DNA of 64,000 nucleotides from Corynebacterium sp. zg-331. GTDB taxonomy: Bacteria; Actinomycetota; Actinomycetes; Mycobacteriales; Mycobacteriaceae. Positions 26,042 to 34,461 of the stretch are shown here, one piece after another. The notes beneath the pieces are model-generated. The model had not been told where the DNA came from and did no database searches. It worked only from the letters and a program-made list of their open reading frames with translations. Location of the stretch: NCBI RefSeq assembly GCF_014267345.1, contig NZ_JACMYD010000006.1, positions 62,001 to 126,000 on the forward strand, in the 5' to 3' direction. Positions within the stretch are counted from its first letter, which is position 1; every line of letters begins with the position of its first letter. The position numbers and the translations under genes were made by a program.

Positions 26042-27259
26042 ATGGACATCAAGCGCATGGCCTCTTCGCTGCTCTTCCGGGTGATCGTGGCGATCATCCT
26101 GGGCATCGTGTGCAGCTTCTTTTTCCCGGAGGCCCTGGCCAGGGTCTTCATCACCTTCAATGGGTTGTTTGCGAACTTCCTCGGCTTCTTCGTGCCCCTG
26201 TTGATCTTCGCCCTGATTACCCCGGCGATCGCGGGCCTGGGGCGCGGTGCGGGCAAGTGGCTGGCGATCACCACGGCGGTGGCCTACGCCTCCACGGTGC
26301 TCTCCGGGCTGCTGGCCTACGGGGTGGCGCGGGAGGTGTACCCGCGGTTGCTCTCCGGGGAGCAGCTGAACACGGGGGTTGCGGACATCGAGGCGGGGGC
26401 CCTCTCCCCCTATTTCACGGTGGAGATGCCGCCGCCCCTGGAGCTGATGAGCGCCCTGCTGTTGGCCTTCTGCCTGGGCGTGGCGATGGCCACGATGAAG
26501 GCGGATCGGATCTATCGGGCCACCCGCGAGCTGGAGCAGATCGTGATGAGGGTGGTTAGCTCCTTCATCGTGCCGCTGCTGCCGCTGTTTATCTTCGGCA
26601 TGTTCCTCAACCTGGGCATGAACGGCAACCTGGTGGAGACGCTGGTGGCCTTCGGCACGGTGTTGGTGCTGGCCACGGCGATGACCCTGGTGTACCTCCT
26701 GTTCCAGTTCCTGCTCGCCGGGCTGCTCGCGGGCACGAATCCGTTCCGGGCGCTGCGCACGATGATGCCGGCCTACGGCACGGCCCTAGGCACGGCCTCC
26801 TCGGCGGCGACCATTCCGGTGACGTATCGCGCGGTGCGCAAGAACGGGGTGTCGGACTCCGTGGCGGGCTTTGTGGTGCCGCTGTGCGCCATGATCCACC
26901 TGGCGGGCTCGATGATGAAGCTGACGCTCTTTGCGTTCGCCATCGTCTACATGGCGGGCATGGAGGTGTCCGTGGGCCTGGCGGTGGGCTTCATCTTCAT
27001 GCTGGGCGTCACGATGATCGCGGCGCCGGGCGTGCCGGGCGGCGGGGTGATGGCGGCCGTGGCGCTGTTGAGCAGCATGCTGGGCTTTAGCGACGACCAG
27101 GTGGCCCTCATGATCGCCGCCTACATCGCTATCGATTCCTTTGGTACCGCCGCCAACGTGACGGGCGACGGCGCGATCGCGCTCATCATCAACAAGTTCG
27201 CTCACGGGGATCTGCCGGAGCAGGAGGCGCCGCGCGGGGCGGAAGAGGCCGCCGCGTAA
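26042..27259 (+). CDS. Dicarboxylate/amino acid:cation symporter (DAACS family)
   Basis: 405-aa membrane transporter with eight TM segments and two re-entrant loops. Diagnostic motifs: LGTASSAATIPVTYRAV (HP1 serine-rich tip, about residue 245), AAPGVPGGGVMAA (HP2, about 320) and DSFGTAANVTGDGAIALI (TM8 substrate site, about 360). The family imports C4-dicarboxylates, glutamate/aspartate or serine/threonine with Na+ or H+. Which of these is moved is not clear; the usual TM8 substrate-binding Arg of acidic-substrate carriers is not in its normal place after the NVTGD motif, hinting at a neutral substrate. Confidence 0.9.
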   Translation: MDIKRMASSLLFRVIVAIILGIVCSFFFPEALARVFITFNGLFANFLGFFVPLLIFALITPAIAGLGRGAGKWLAITTAVAYASTVLSGLLAYGVAREVYPRLLSGEQLNTGVADIEAGALSPYFTVEMPPPLELMSALLLAFCLGVAMATMKADRIYRATRELEQIVMRVVSSFIVPLLPLFIFGMFLNLGMNGNLVETLVAFGTVLVLATAMTLVYLLFQFLLAGLLAGTNPFRALRTMMPAYGTALGTASSAATIPVTYRAVRKNGVSDSVAGFVVPLCAMIHLAGSMMKLTLFAFAIVYMAGMEVSVGLAVGFIFMLGVTMIAAPGVPGGGVMAAVALLSSMLGFSDDQVALMIAAYIAIDSFGTAANVTGDGAIALIINKFAHGDLPEQEAPRGAEEAAA

Positions 27260-27278
27260 GGGGGGTCGCGCTGGGCCC

Positions 27279-28643
27279 CTAGCGCGCCGCGTGGAAGCGC
27301 AGCGGGGAGGCGGCCTGCTCGGCCTCGTGATCCGGGCCGAGGGGGATGCCCGTGCGATCCCGCAGGGCGAGCGCGGCCCCCAGGCCCACGAGGGTCATGA
27401 AGGCGAGGTAGACGGAGATGGCCCCGGTGCCGCCGGTGGCCTCGAAGAGCCACTGGGCGATCATGGGGGCGAAAGCACCGCCGAAGATCGCGCCGATGGC
27501 GTAGCTGATGGAGACTCCGGAGAAGCGCATGGAGGCGGGGAACAACTCGGCGTAGGTGGCCGATTGCTGCCCGTAGGTGAGGCCGAGCCCCACGGTGAGC
27601 AGCAGGAGGCCGAGGGTGAGCATGGTGGGACCGCCCTGGTTGATGATGGGAAAGAGCGCCACCGCGCCCACCAGTTGCAGCAGGTAGCCCACGACGTAAG
27701 TGGTGCGCCGCCCCCAGAAGTCGGAGACCCAGCCGGCGAATCCGGTGGTGATGAGCCAGGCCACGGCGGAGGCCGTGACGGACCACAGCACGGTGCTGCG
27801 ATCCAGGGCGAGGGGTCCCTGCGGGTTGGTGGCGTAGTTCTGCACGTACCCGCCGGCGGTCATGTAGCCCACGGCGTTGTTGCCGGCAAAGAGCAGGGCC
27901 GCCACCAGGACCAGGGGCGTGTTCCTGCGGAACAGGTCCCCGATGGGCGCGTTGGCGGTCTTCTTGCGCTCCTCGATCTCGGTGAACACGGGCGATTCCT
28001 CCACTCCCATGCGCACCAGGTAGCCCACGGCCACCAGCACGATGCTCAGCAGGAAGGGCAGGCGCCAGCCCCATTCCAGGAAGGCGTCGCCGGGGGCGAT
28101 GTTGCTCATCAGGGCCAGCACGCCGGAGGAGAGCAGCAGGCCGGCGGGCACGCCCATCTGCGGGAAGGCGCCGAAGAGGCCGCGCTTGTTCGTGGGGGCG
28201 TGTTCCACGGAGAGCAGCACCGCGCCACCCCACTCGCCCCCGGCGGAGATGCCCTGGATGATGCGCAGCAGGATGAGCAGGGCGGGGGCGACGATGCCGA
28301 TGGTGGCGTAGGTGGGCAGGAGGCCGATCAGGGTGGTGGCCAGGCCCATGCCAAAGAGGGTGATCATGAGCACCACCCGGCGGCCGTAACGGTCGCCGAA
28401 GTGCCCGGCGAGGAAGGCGCCGAAGGGACGGAATAGGAAGGAGAGGCCCACGGTGAGGTAGCTCAGGATGAGGGCGAGGCCACCGTCGAGCTCGCTGAAG
28501 AAGAGATGGTTGAACACCAAACCGGCGGAGGCGGCGTAGAGGAAGTAGTCGTACCATTCCACGGCGGTGCCGATGGTGGTGGCGAAGAGCACGCGCCTGC
28601 GGGCCTGGGCGTCGAGTTCCGGTGAGGGAGCTGCGCTGGTCAA
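27279..28643 (-). CDS. MHS-type major facilitator superfamily permease
   Basis: 454 aa, 12 TM. It begins with the metabolite:H+ symporter signature TIGTAVEWYDYFLY (about residue 22). It has the MFS loop motif GHFGDRYGRRVVL near 80 and GGEWGGAVLLSVEHAP near 147. Relatives carry shikimate, proline/betaine or citrate. The TTG start at 28643 is supported by AAGGAGG 5 nt upstream. Divergent from leuS. Confidence 0.9.
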   Translation of the reverse strand: MTSAAPSPELDAQARRRVLFATTIGTAVEWYDYFLYAASAGLVFNHLFFSELDGGLALILSYLTVGLSFLFRPFGAFLAGHFGDRYGRRVVLMITLFGMGLATTLIGLLPTYATIGIVAPALLILLRIIQGISAGGEWGGAVLLSVEHAPTNKRGLFGAFPQMGVPAGLLLSSGVLALMSNIAPGDAFLEWGWRLPFLLSIVLVAVGYLVRMGVEESPVFTEIEERKKTANAPIGDLFRRNTPLVLVAALLFAGNNAVGYMTAGGYVQNYATNPQGPLALDRSTVLWSVTASAVAWLITTGFAGWVSDFWGRRTTYVVGYLLQLVGAVALFPIINQGGPTMLTLGLLLLTVGLGLTYGQQSATYAELFPASMRFSGVSISYAIGAIFGGAFAPMIAQWLFEATGGTGAISVYLAFMTLVGLGAALALRDRTGIPLGPDHEAEQAASPLRFHAAR

Positions 28644-28822
28644 GGTGGCCTCCTTCTGAGGTCGATATCAATTGCCGCGGGGCTTTCTGTCGCAGAATCG
28701 TCCCCGCCGCGGGAAGTGTTACTGAGGCTACAGGGTGGGTGTGACGCGCGGGGGATTTTTTCTTCGATTGTCGGCTGCGCTCCACCCTTAGCGGAGCGCC
28801 CGCCGCCGTCTCGGCGACCTAC

Positions 28823-28828
28823 TAGACT
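28823..28828 (+). promoter_or_regulatory. -10 element for leuS
   Basis: TAGACT ending 8 nt before the leuS ATG with no ribosome site in between; leader of 0-2 nt predicted. Confidence 0.55.
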
Positions 28829-28836
28829 GGTCAACC

Positions 28837-31713
28837 ATGACGAATCCCACCGATACCCCCGCGACCCCGCCGCACCGCTATACCGCGGAGTTGGCGGCCC
28901 AGATCGAGCAGTCCTGGCAGCGCTACTGGGAGGAGCACGGCACGTTTAACGCGCCCAATCCGGTGGGTCCCCTGGCCGCGGCGGGGGGGCGTGCCGCCCT
29001 GCCGGAGGACAAGCTCTTCGTGCAGGACATGTTCCCCTACCCCTCCGGGGCGGGGCTGCACGTGGGGCATCCGCTCGGTTACATCGCCACGGACGTCTAC
29101 GCCCGGTTCCACCGCGCCCTGGGCAAAAACGTGCTGCACACCCTGGGCTATGACGCCTTTGGCCTGCCCGCGGAGCAGTACGCCATTCAGACGGGAACGC
29201 ACCCGCGCACCACCACGATGGCCAATATCGAGAACATGAAGCGCCAGCTGGGCGCCCTGGGCCTGGGGCACGATCGCCGCCGCAGTGTGGCCACCACGGA
29301 TCCGGAGTTTTATCGGTGGACGCAGTGGATTTTCCTGCAGATTTATCATTCCTGGTTCGATTCCCGCCAGGGCAAGGCCCGCCGCATCGAGGAATTGGTG
29401 CCCCTGCTGGAGAGCGGGGAGATGCCCCTGCCGGAGGGATTCGCGGATAAGGGCGCGTATGCGACATTATCGCCGCTGGATAAGCAGAGGGTGATTGACG
29501 AGTTCCGCCTGGTTTATCGCTCCTCCTCCATGGTGAATTGGTGCCCGGGCCTGGGTACCGTCTTGGCCAACGAGGAGGTGACGGCGGAGGGGCGCTCGGA
29601 GCGCGGTAATTTCCCGGTATTCCGCAAGCGTCTTTCCCAGTGGATGATGCGGATCACGGCTTATGCGGATCGGCTCAGCGACGACCTGGAGCACCTGGAT
29701 TGGCCGGACAAGGTCAAGGCCATGCAGCGCAACTGGATTGGCCGCTCCCGGGGGGCGGAGGTGGACTTTTCCGCCCAGGACCGCGACATCACGGTGTTTA
29801 CCACGCGCCCGGATACCCTGTTCGGCGCCACCTACGTGGTACTGGCCCCGGAGCACGAGCTGGTGGATGCCCTGGTGGACGGCGGCACCGGCAGCTACGA
29901 CGGGGTGGATGAGCGCTGGACGTACGGCCGGGCCACCCCGCGGGAGGCGGTGGCGGCCTACCGCGCCGACATCGCGGCCAAGTCCGATCTGGAACGCCAG
30001 GAGAACAAGGAAAAGACGGGCGTGTTCCTGGGAGCCTACGCCACCAATCCCGTCTCGGGGCAGCGGGTGCCGGTGTTCATCGCGGATTACGTCCTCACCG
30101 GCTACGGCACGGGTGCGATCATGGCGGTGCCGGCGCACGACTCCCGTGACCACGAGTTTGCCCAGGTCTTTGGGCTGCCGATTGTCGAGGTGATCGGCGG
30201 CGGGAACGTGGCCGAGGAGGCCTACGAGGGCGACGGCGCGCACGTCAACTCCGCCAACGAGGCCGGGCTTGATCTCAACGGGCTGGATAAGGCCGAAGGT
30301 ATCGCCCGGGTCATCGAGTGGCTGGAGGACCGAGCCGCGGGCCGCGGCACCATCCAATACAAGCTGCGCGACTGGCTCTTTGCCCGGCAGCGCTACTGGG
30401 GCGAGCCCTTCCCCATCGTGTACGACGCCGAGGGCCTGGCCCATGCCTTGCCGGAGTCCATGCTGCCGGTGGATCTGCCGGAGGTGGAGGACTATAAGCC
30501 GGCGGCGGCGGACCCCCATGACGCCGACTCCGAGCCGCACCCGCCCCTGGCCAAGGTGCGCGACTGGGTGGAGGTGGAGCTGGACCTGGGCGATGGCCCC
30601 CAGACCTACTATCGGGACACCAACGTCATGCCCCAGTGGGCCGGTTCCTCCTGGTATCAGCTGCGCTACATCGACCCCACCAACAGCGAAGCCTTCTGCG
30701 ACATCGACAACGAGCGCTACTGGACGGGGCCGCGCTCCGAGCAGCACGGCCCGCAGGATCCCGGCGGCGTGGACCTCTACGTCGGCGGCGTGGAGCACGC
30801 GGTGCTGCACCTGCTGTATGCGCGCTTCTGGCACAAGGTGCTCTTTGACCTCGGCTACGTGACCTCCTCGGAGCCGTATCGCCGCCTGTTCAACCAGGGA
30901 TACATCCAGGCCTACGCCTATACCGATGCTCGCGGCGTGTACGTGCCGGCCGCGGAGGTGGAGGAGCGCGACGGGGAGTTTTTCTACCGGGGCGAGAAGG
31001 TCAAGAGGGAGTACGGCAAGATGGGCAAGTCCCTAAAGAACGCCGTGGCCCCGGACGACATCTGCCGGGATTTCGGCGCGGACACCCTGCGCGTGTACGA
31101 GATGGCGATGGGCCCGCTGGATACCTCCCGCCCCTGGGCCACCAAGGACGTGGTGGGCGCGCACCGCTTCCTCCAGCGCCTGTGGCGATTGATCGTGGCC
31201 GAGGACACCGGGGAGCTCGCGGTTTCCGCCGCCGCACCCACCGACGACGATCGCCGGGCCCTGCACCGCACCATCGCCGGGGTGCGGGACGATTATGCGA
31301 ACCTGCACAACAACACGGTGGTGGCCAAGCTCATCGAGTACGTCAATTACCTCACCAAGGCCTATCCCGCCGGGGTTCCCCGCGACCTGGTGGAGCCGCT
31401 GCCCATCATGCTCTCCCCCGTGGCCCCGCACATCGCGGAGGAGCTGTGGTCGCGCCTGGGCCACGAGGGCACCATCGCCTTCGTGCCCTTCCCCACTCAC
31501 GAGGACACGTGGCTGGTGGACGAGGAGGTGGAGCTTCCGGTGCAGGTCAATGGCAAGGTGCGCGGGCGCATCACGGTTCCCGCCGAGGCCGAACAGCAGG
31601 CGGTGATCGACGCCGCCCTGGCCGATCCTAAGGTGGCCGAGCATGTGGCGGGCAAGAACGTGGTCAAGACCATCGTGGTGCCCGGCCGCATGGTGAACCT
31701 GGTGGTGAAGTAG
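28837..31713 (+). CDS. leuS: Leucyl-tRNA synthetase
   Basis: 958-aa class I synthetase, normal length. The HIGH box reads HVGH in [14 protein letters not shown] (about residue 70), the CP1 editing domain spans about 290-500 ([15 protein letters not shown]; the editing Asp in [10 protein letters not shown]), and the KMSKS box is KMGKS near 728. The C-terminal anticodon and tRNA-binding domains are intact, ending in [15 protein letters not shown]. Near-leaderless start; a hairpin terminator follows. Confidence 0.98.
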   Translation: MTNPTDTPATPPHRYTAELAAQIEQSWQRYWEEHGTFNAPNPVGPLAAAGGRAALPEDKLFVQDMFPYPSGAGLHVGHPLGYIATDVYARFHRALGKNVLHTLGYDAFGLPAEQYAIQTGTHPRTTTMANIENMKRQLGALGLGHDRRRSVATTDPEFYRWTQWIFLQIYHSWFDSRQGKARRIEELVPLLESGEMPLPEGFADKGAYATLSPLDKQRVIDEFRLVYRSSSMVNWCPGLGTVLANEEVTAEGRSERGNFPVFRKRLSQWMMRITAYADRLSDDLEHLDWPDKVKAMQRNWIGRSRGAEVDFSAQDRDITVFTTRPDTLFGATYVVLAPEHELVDALVDGGTGSYDGVDERWTYGRATPREAVAAYRADIAAKSDLERQENKEKTGVFLGAYATNPVSGQRVPVFIADYVLTGYGTGAIMAVPAHDSRDHEFAQVFGLPIVEVIGGGNVAEEAYEGDGAHVNSANEAGLDLNGLDKAEGIARVIEWLEDRAAGRGTIQYKLRDWLFARQRYWGEPFPIVYDAEGLAHALPESMLPVDLPEVEDYKPAAADPHDADSEPHPPLAKVRDWVEVELDLGDGPQTYYRDTNVMPQWAGSSWYQLRYIDPTNSEAFCDIDNERYWTGPRSEQHGPQDPGGVDLYVGGVEHAVLHLLYARFWHKVLFDLGYVTSSEPYRRLFNQGYIQAYAYTDARGVYVPAAEVEERDGEFFYRGEKVKREYGKMGKSLKNAVAPDDICRDFGADTLRVYEMAMGPLDTSRPWATKDVVGAHRFLQRLWRLIVAEDTGELAVSAAAPTDDDRRALHRTIAGVRDDYANLHNNTVVAKLIEYVNYLTKAYPAGVPRDLVEPLPIMLSPVAPHIAEELWSRLGHEGTIAFVPFPTHEDTWLVDEEVELPVQVNGKVRGRITVPAEAEQQAVIDAALADPKVAEHVAGKNVVKTIVVPGRMVNLVVK

Positions 31714-31745
31714 AGGCCGTCCGAGGCTCGCCCGCGCAGGGCAAC

Positions 31746-31780
31746 ACTCCACACAACACCACACTGTGTGGAGTTCCCTT
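31746..31780. terminator. Hairpin terminator after leuS
   Basis: Inverted repeat ACTCCACACA (31746-31755) / TGTGTGGAGT (31765-31774) with a 9-nt loop, followed by TCCCTTTTG. Lies between convergent leuS and the small membrane gene, so it may serve both. Confidence 0.7.
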
Positions 31781-31789
31781 TTGTGGCCC

Positions 31790-32260
31790 TTAGGCCACGG
31801 ACATGTTGTTGCCCAGGCTGGCGGCCAGGACGAATAGGGTCGCGCCGGTCAGCCACACCGCCCACCAGCGGCGCCTCGGCAGCGCCGGCAGACGCGGCAG
31901 GGGGTGGGTGAGGCTGTGGGCCTCGTTCTCGGCCAGCCACTGCCAGTTGGTGCTGTAAGCCTCCTGCTCCGTGGCCCAGCGCTGCACCCGCTGGGTGTCG
32001 AGGAGTGTGTGTGCCAGCCAGTATCCCCCGGGCAGCCCCGTGGCCAGGGTGTAGAGCAGGCCCGCGGAGAGGTTCCACAGGGCGTCGTCGCCCTGGTAGA
32101 CGCGCAGTCCGTGGAGCGCGGCGAAGAGGAAGATCCCCGCGATCCCCAGGCTCAGGCCAGAGAGCACGCGTTTGGGTGTGGTGGGGCGATACGTGTAGAA
32201 GGTTCCCAGGTCACTGGCATGCGGGAGGGGGTCGGCCCGCGCTTCCTGCGTCTCGCTCAT
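31790..32260 (-). CDS. Small membrane protein of unknown function
   Basis: 156 aa. A soluble N-terminal tail (1-30; FYTYRPTTPKRV), two TM helices (about 33-52 and 62-82), a cytoplasmic loop with NWQWLAENEAHSLTHPLP, and a final TM helix (about 132-150). I do not recognise the family. A TATCAT hexamer ends 6 nt before the ATG, suggesting a leaderless message. Confidence 0.7.
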   Translation of the reverse strand: MSETQEARADPLPHASDLGTFYTYRPTTPKRVLSGLSLGIAGIFLFAALHGLRVYQGDDALWNLSAGLLYTLATGLPGGYWLAHTLLDTQRVQRWATEQEAYSTNWQWLAENEAHSLTHPLPRLPALPRRRWWAVWLTGATLFVLAASLGNNMSVA

Positions 32261-32266
32261 GGGTTC

Positions 32267-32272
32267 ATGATA
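32267..32272 (-). promoter_or_regulatory. -10 element for the small membrane gene at 31.8-32.3 kb
   Basis: TATCAT on the minus strand, ending 6 nt before the ATG at 32260. No Shine-Dalgarno in the gap. Confidence 0.5.
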
Positions 32273-32340
32273 AAGGGAATCTTCCCGGTTTTATCGGGGA
32301 AAAACGCGCGCCGCGACAAACTCGGTACGAAGGTGGATGC

Positions 32341-32366
32341 GCCGATGTTTCACGTGAAACATCGGC
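32341..32366. other. Intergenic parS site with 26-bp perfect palindrome
   Basis: The perfect 16-mer parS (32346-32361) is embedded in a palindrome extended by GCCGA/TCGGC on either side. It is the only parS of the six outside a coding region and the one furthest from parB. Confidence 0.95.
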
Positions 32367-32377
32367 AATGCCGCGCC

Positions 32378-34018
32378 CTACCGCCAGGGTTCGCGTGCGG
32401 CCCGGTAGGCGCGCAACCCCCGGGCCGTGGCGGTGGGGATCGCCGCGGCGATCTCGGAGGCCGAGGTGGGGGCCGGTCCCTCGGGGGTCTCGGCGGCGAT
32501 CCGCGCGGACACCGCGTGCAGATGGGTGGCGAGCGCGGCGGCCTCGTGGGGCCGATCCGGCATCCGGGCGAGCCACGCGCCCAGCAGCCCGGCCAGCACA
32601 TCCCCCGAACCGGGTGTCGCGGCCCAGGAGTGTCCGGTGTCGATGATGATGGTCACGTTCTCGCGAGCGATGCTCGTGAACCGGCCCTTGAGCAGCACCA
32701 CCGCGCCGAGCTCTCGCGCTACCTCCGCGGCCTGCATCCACGGCGGTGCGGCGCTTTCCGCAAGGCCCAGGCCTCGGCGCAGGCGGGCAAACTCCCCGGC
32801 GTGGGGCGTGAGCACGGTGCTACCCCGGGGGCGTTGCCGCACCAGGCGTTGTGCCTGCGGGTTCCGGGTGAGCAGGGTGAGCGCGTCGGCGTCGCAGAGC
32901 ACGGGCTCCGGGCGGCCCAGCACGGCGGTCAGTTCCTCCGCGGCCTCCTCGTCGGTGCCGCGCCCGGGGCCGACGACCCAGGCCTGCACCCGCCCGGTTG
33001 CGGTGAGGTCGGCGGCGCCCACGACCTCCGGCAGCGCGGCGACCACGCTACGATAGTCGCCGCCCACGTAGCGCACCATCGACGGGGTGGCGCGCACCGC
33101 GGCCTGGGCGGCCAGCACGCCGGCCCCGGGGTAGGCGGCGCTGCCGGCGAGGATGCCCACCACCCCGGAGCTGTATTTATCGTCCGTCCCGGACGGTTCG
33201 AGCTCCCCGGTCAGCAGCGGGAGGGGGCTCAGGGGGTAGATCTCCCCCGGCACGGGATCGAGGGGTGAGACCGGCGGTACCGCGCGATAGAGGAGGGCGC
33301 TCGGGTCGGCGGAGTCCTTCAGGGCCTCGCTCAGGCTCGGCGCTCCGCGAAGGCACAGGTCCGCGCAGAGCACCTGTCCGCAGGCGGTGTGCGCGGCGTG
33401 TACCGGCCGCAGGGCCCCGAAGGTGAGCGTGGCGTGGGCGGTGAGGAAGCCGGCCACCGTGCGACGGGTGCCGTGGCGCTCCAGGATGCGCGGCGGCGGG
33501 GGCTGGCCGGTATCGGCGGGCAGGCCGGAGGGGACGTCGATGGCGAGCACGGGAACCCCGGCGTGGAGCAGGTCGTCGGCCAACCAGGCGGCGGCATCAC
33601 TCAGTCCCGCGTGGCCCCCCAGGCCCGCGATGCCGTCGATCACCAGGTGGTATCCCCAGGCGGCCTCCTCCCCTACCCTGTCGGGGTCCTGGTCGAGGAA
33701 GATGCCTCCGGCGTCGAGGAAGGCCTCGGCGGCTCCCGGGTACGTGCGAGAACCCAACGTCAGGGCCGCCACCGATATTCCCCGCTCGAGCAGCAGCGCG
33801 CCCGCGTAGAGGGCGTCACCGCCGTTGCCCCCGGTGCCCACGAGGAGCAGCACGCGGGGTCGATGGGGTGTGCCTGGTCGGCGCCGGTCGAGCATGGCCA
33901 CGGCGGTGGCGGCCACGTGCCGCGCGGCCTCGCGCATGAGCTGATCGGGTTCGCTCTGATGGGCCAGGAGGGCGGCCTCGGCGCGACGGACGCTGTCTAC
34001 CGGGTATAGGAGGCTCAT
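32378..34018 (-). CDS. nnr: Bifunctional NAD(P)H-hydrate epimerase / ADP-dependent dehydratase
   Basis: 546-aa metabolite repair enzyme. The N-terminal YjeF_N epimerase (about 1-225) has LLVGTGGNGGDALYAGALL (about 55) and VIDGIAGLGG. The C-terminal ribokinase-like dehydratase (about 255-540) has TPHAGEFARL and the ATP/ADP loop PGSGDVLAGLLGAWLA. It restores damaged NADHX/NADPHX. ATG 34018 (MSLLYPVDSVRRAE) is used: a TAATAT -10 ends 8 nt upstream. A DtxR-box-like sequence lies about 47 nt before the start. Confidence 0.94.
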   Translation of the reverse strand: MSLLYPVDSVRRAEAALLAHQSEPDQLMREAARHVAATAVAMLDRRRPGTPHRPRVLLLVGTGGNGGDALYAGALLLERGISVAALTLGSRTYPGAAEAFLDAGGIFLDQDPDRVGEEAAWGYHLVIDGIAGLGGHAGLSDAAAWLADDLLHAGVPVLAIDVPSGLPADTGQPPPPRILERHGTRRTVAGFLTAHATLTFGALRPVHAAHTACGQVLCADLCLRGAPSLSEALKDSADPSALLYRAVPPVSPLDPVPGEIYPLSPLPLLTGELEPSGTDDKYSSGVVGILAGSAAYPGAGVLAAQAAVRATPSMVRYVGGDYRSVVAALPEVVGAADLTATGRVQAWVVGPGRGTDEEAAEELTAVLGRPEPVLCDADALTLLTRNPQAQRLVRQRPRGSTVLTPHAGEFARLRRGLGLAESAAPPWMQAAEVARELGAVVLLKGRFTSIARENVTIIIDTGHSWAATPGSGDVLAGLLGAWLARMPDRPHEAAALATHLHAVSARIAAETPEGPAPTSASEIAAAIPTATARGLRAYRAAREPWR

Positions 34019-34026
34019 AGTGAGGC

Positions 34027-34032
34027 ATATTA
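34027..34032 (-). promoter_or_regulatory. -10 element for nnr
   Basis: TAATAT on the minus strand ending 8 nt before ATG 34018. Confidence 0.5.
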
Positions 34033-34064
34033 CCCGCCCGCGGTGCGCGCGTGCGCCGGAGTTT

Positions 34065-34083
34065 TTAGGTAAGCCTACCCCCA
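34065..34083. promoter_or_regulatory. DtxR/IdeR-box-like sequence
   Basis: TTAGGTAAGCCTACCCCCA agrees with the DtxR consensus TTAGGTTAGSCTAACCTAA at 15 of 19 positions, the left half being nearly perfect. It lies between divergent nnr and the rightward small-ORF region. It may bind the iron regulator. Confidence 0.4.
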
Positions 34084-34115
34084 TATGAGGGTATCCTTGT
34101 CGGAAGGTCGAGCCT

Positions 34116-34166
34116 GTGACCAGCGATGAAGGCGAGCGGGGCGATAATTTTCCATCAAAGGGTTGA
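34116..34166 (+). CDS. Candidate 16-aa acidic small ORF
   Basis: GTG to TGA, reading MTSDEGERGDNFPSKG with GTG as Met. GGAAGG lies 8 nt upstream, and a TATCCT -10-like hexamer (34091-34096) precedes it. Too short to judge by coding statistics. Confidence 0.25.
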   Translation: MTSDEGERGDNFPSKG

Positions 34167-34192
34167 CCTTGAGGGGTATCTAAGGTTACCCT

Positions 34193-34276
34193 GTGCTTAG
34201 GTCAAACAACGGGAGCCGCCGGAGAGGTTCTCGGAACTTGATCGAACGGGAAACCACAGTGAGTGCGTCCACTTAG
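34193..34276 (+). CDS. Candidate 27-aa basic small ORF
   Basis: GTG to TAG, 28 codons. The peptide starts MLRSNNGSRRRGSRN and ends ERETTVSAST, so it is strongly basic in the first half. A TAAGGT hexamer ends 6 nt before the GTG, the same leaderless geometry as trpL here, although no good -35 is visible. A very strong terminator begins 12 nt after the stop. I do not recognise the peptide. Confidence 0.35.
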   Translation: MLRSNNGSRRRGSRNLIERETTVSAST

Positions 34277-34288
34277 GGTCGTGCAGTG

Positions 34289-34340
34289 TAGAAAACCCGG
34301 TCGAGGTGCAGGGAAACGGGCACCTCGACCGGGTTTTCTA
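34289..34340. terminator. Strong bidirectional terminator
   Basis: Perfect inverted repeat with 21-bp arms (34289-34309, 34320-34340) and a 10-nt loop; the stem ends in GAAAA/TTTTC. It terminates whatever is transcribed from about 34100-34200, before the histidine kinase gene. Confidence 0.92.
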
Positions 34341-34386
34341 TGCTCCGGGCGCGTCGTTGTGCTATGGCCCGCCGCTACTTTTCGAC

Positions 34387-34392
34387 TATGCT
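34387..34392 (+). promoter_or_regulatory. Probable -10 element for the histidine kinase gene
   Basis: TATGCT, 46 nt after the terminator stem; the 5' UTR would be about 63 nt with AGAGGG before the ATG. Confidence 0.45.
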
Positions 34393-34461
34393 TTACCACC
34401 TGCCCGTACCCCGCGGAACCGACCGGTGCGTCGATGCGGCGAAAGCGAGAGGGATGTGGTC

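Larger units (their letters stand above)
34085..34461 (+). other. Intergenic region between nnr and the histidine kinase gene
   Basis: 377 bp without a conventional gene. It holds two short rightward ORFs (34116-34166 and 34193-34276), each with plausible expression signals, then a 21-bp-stem terminator (34289-34340), then the kinase promoter and a 60-nt leader. The layout suggests one short independent transcript in front of the kinase gene. Confidence 0.6.

Noticed and set aside
13772..32366. Recurring FHVKH / VSRET peptides as a shared protein motif
   Set aside because: They are simply the translations of the parS palindrome in different frames.
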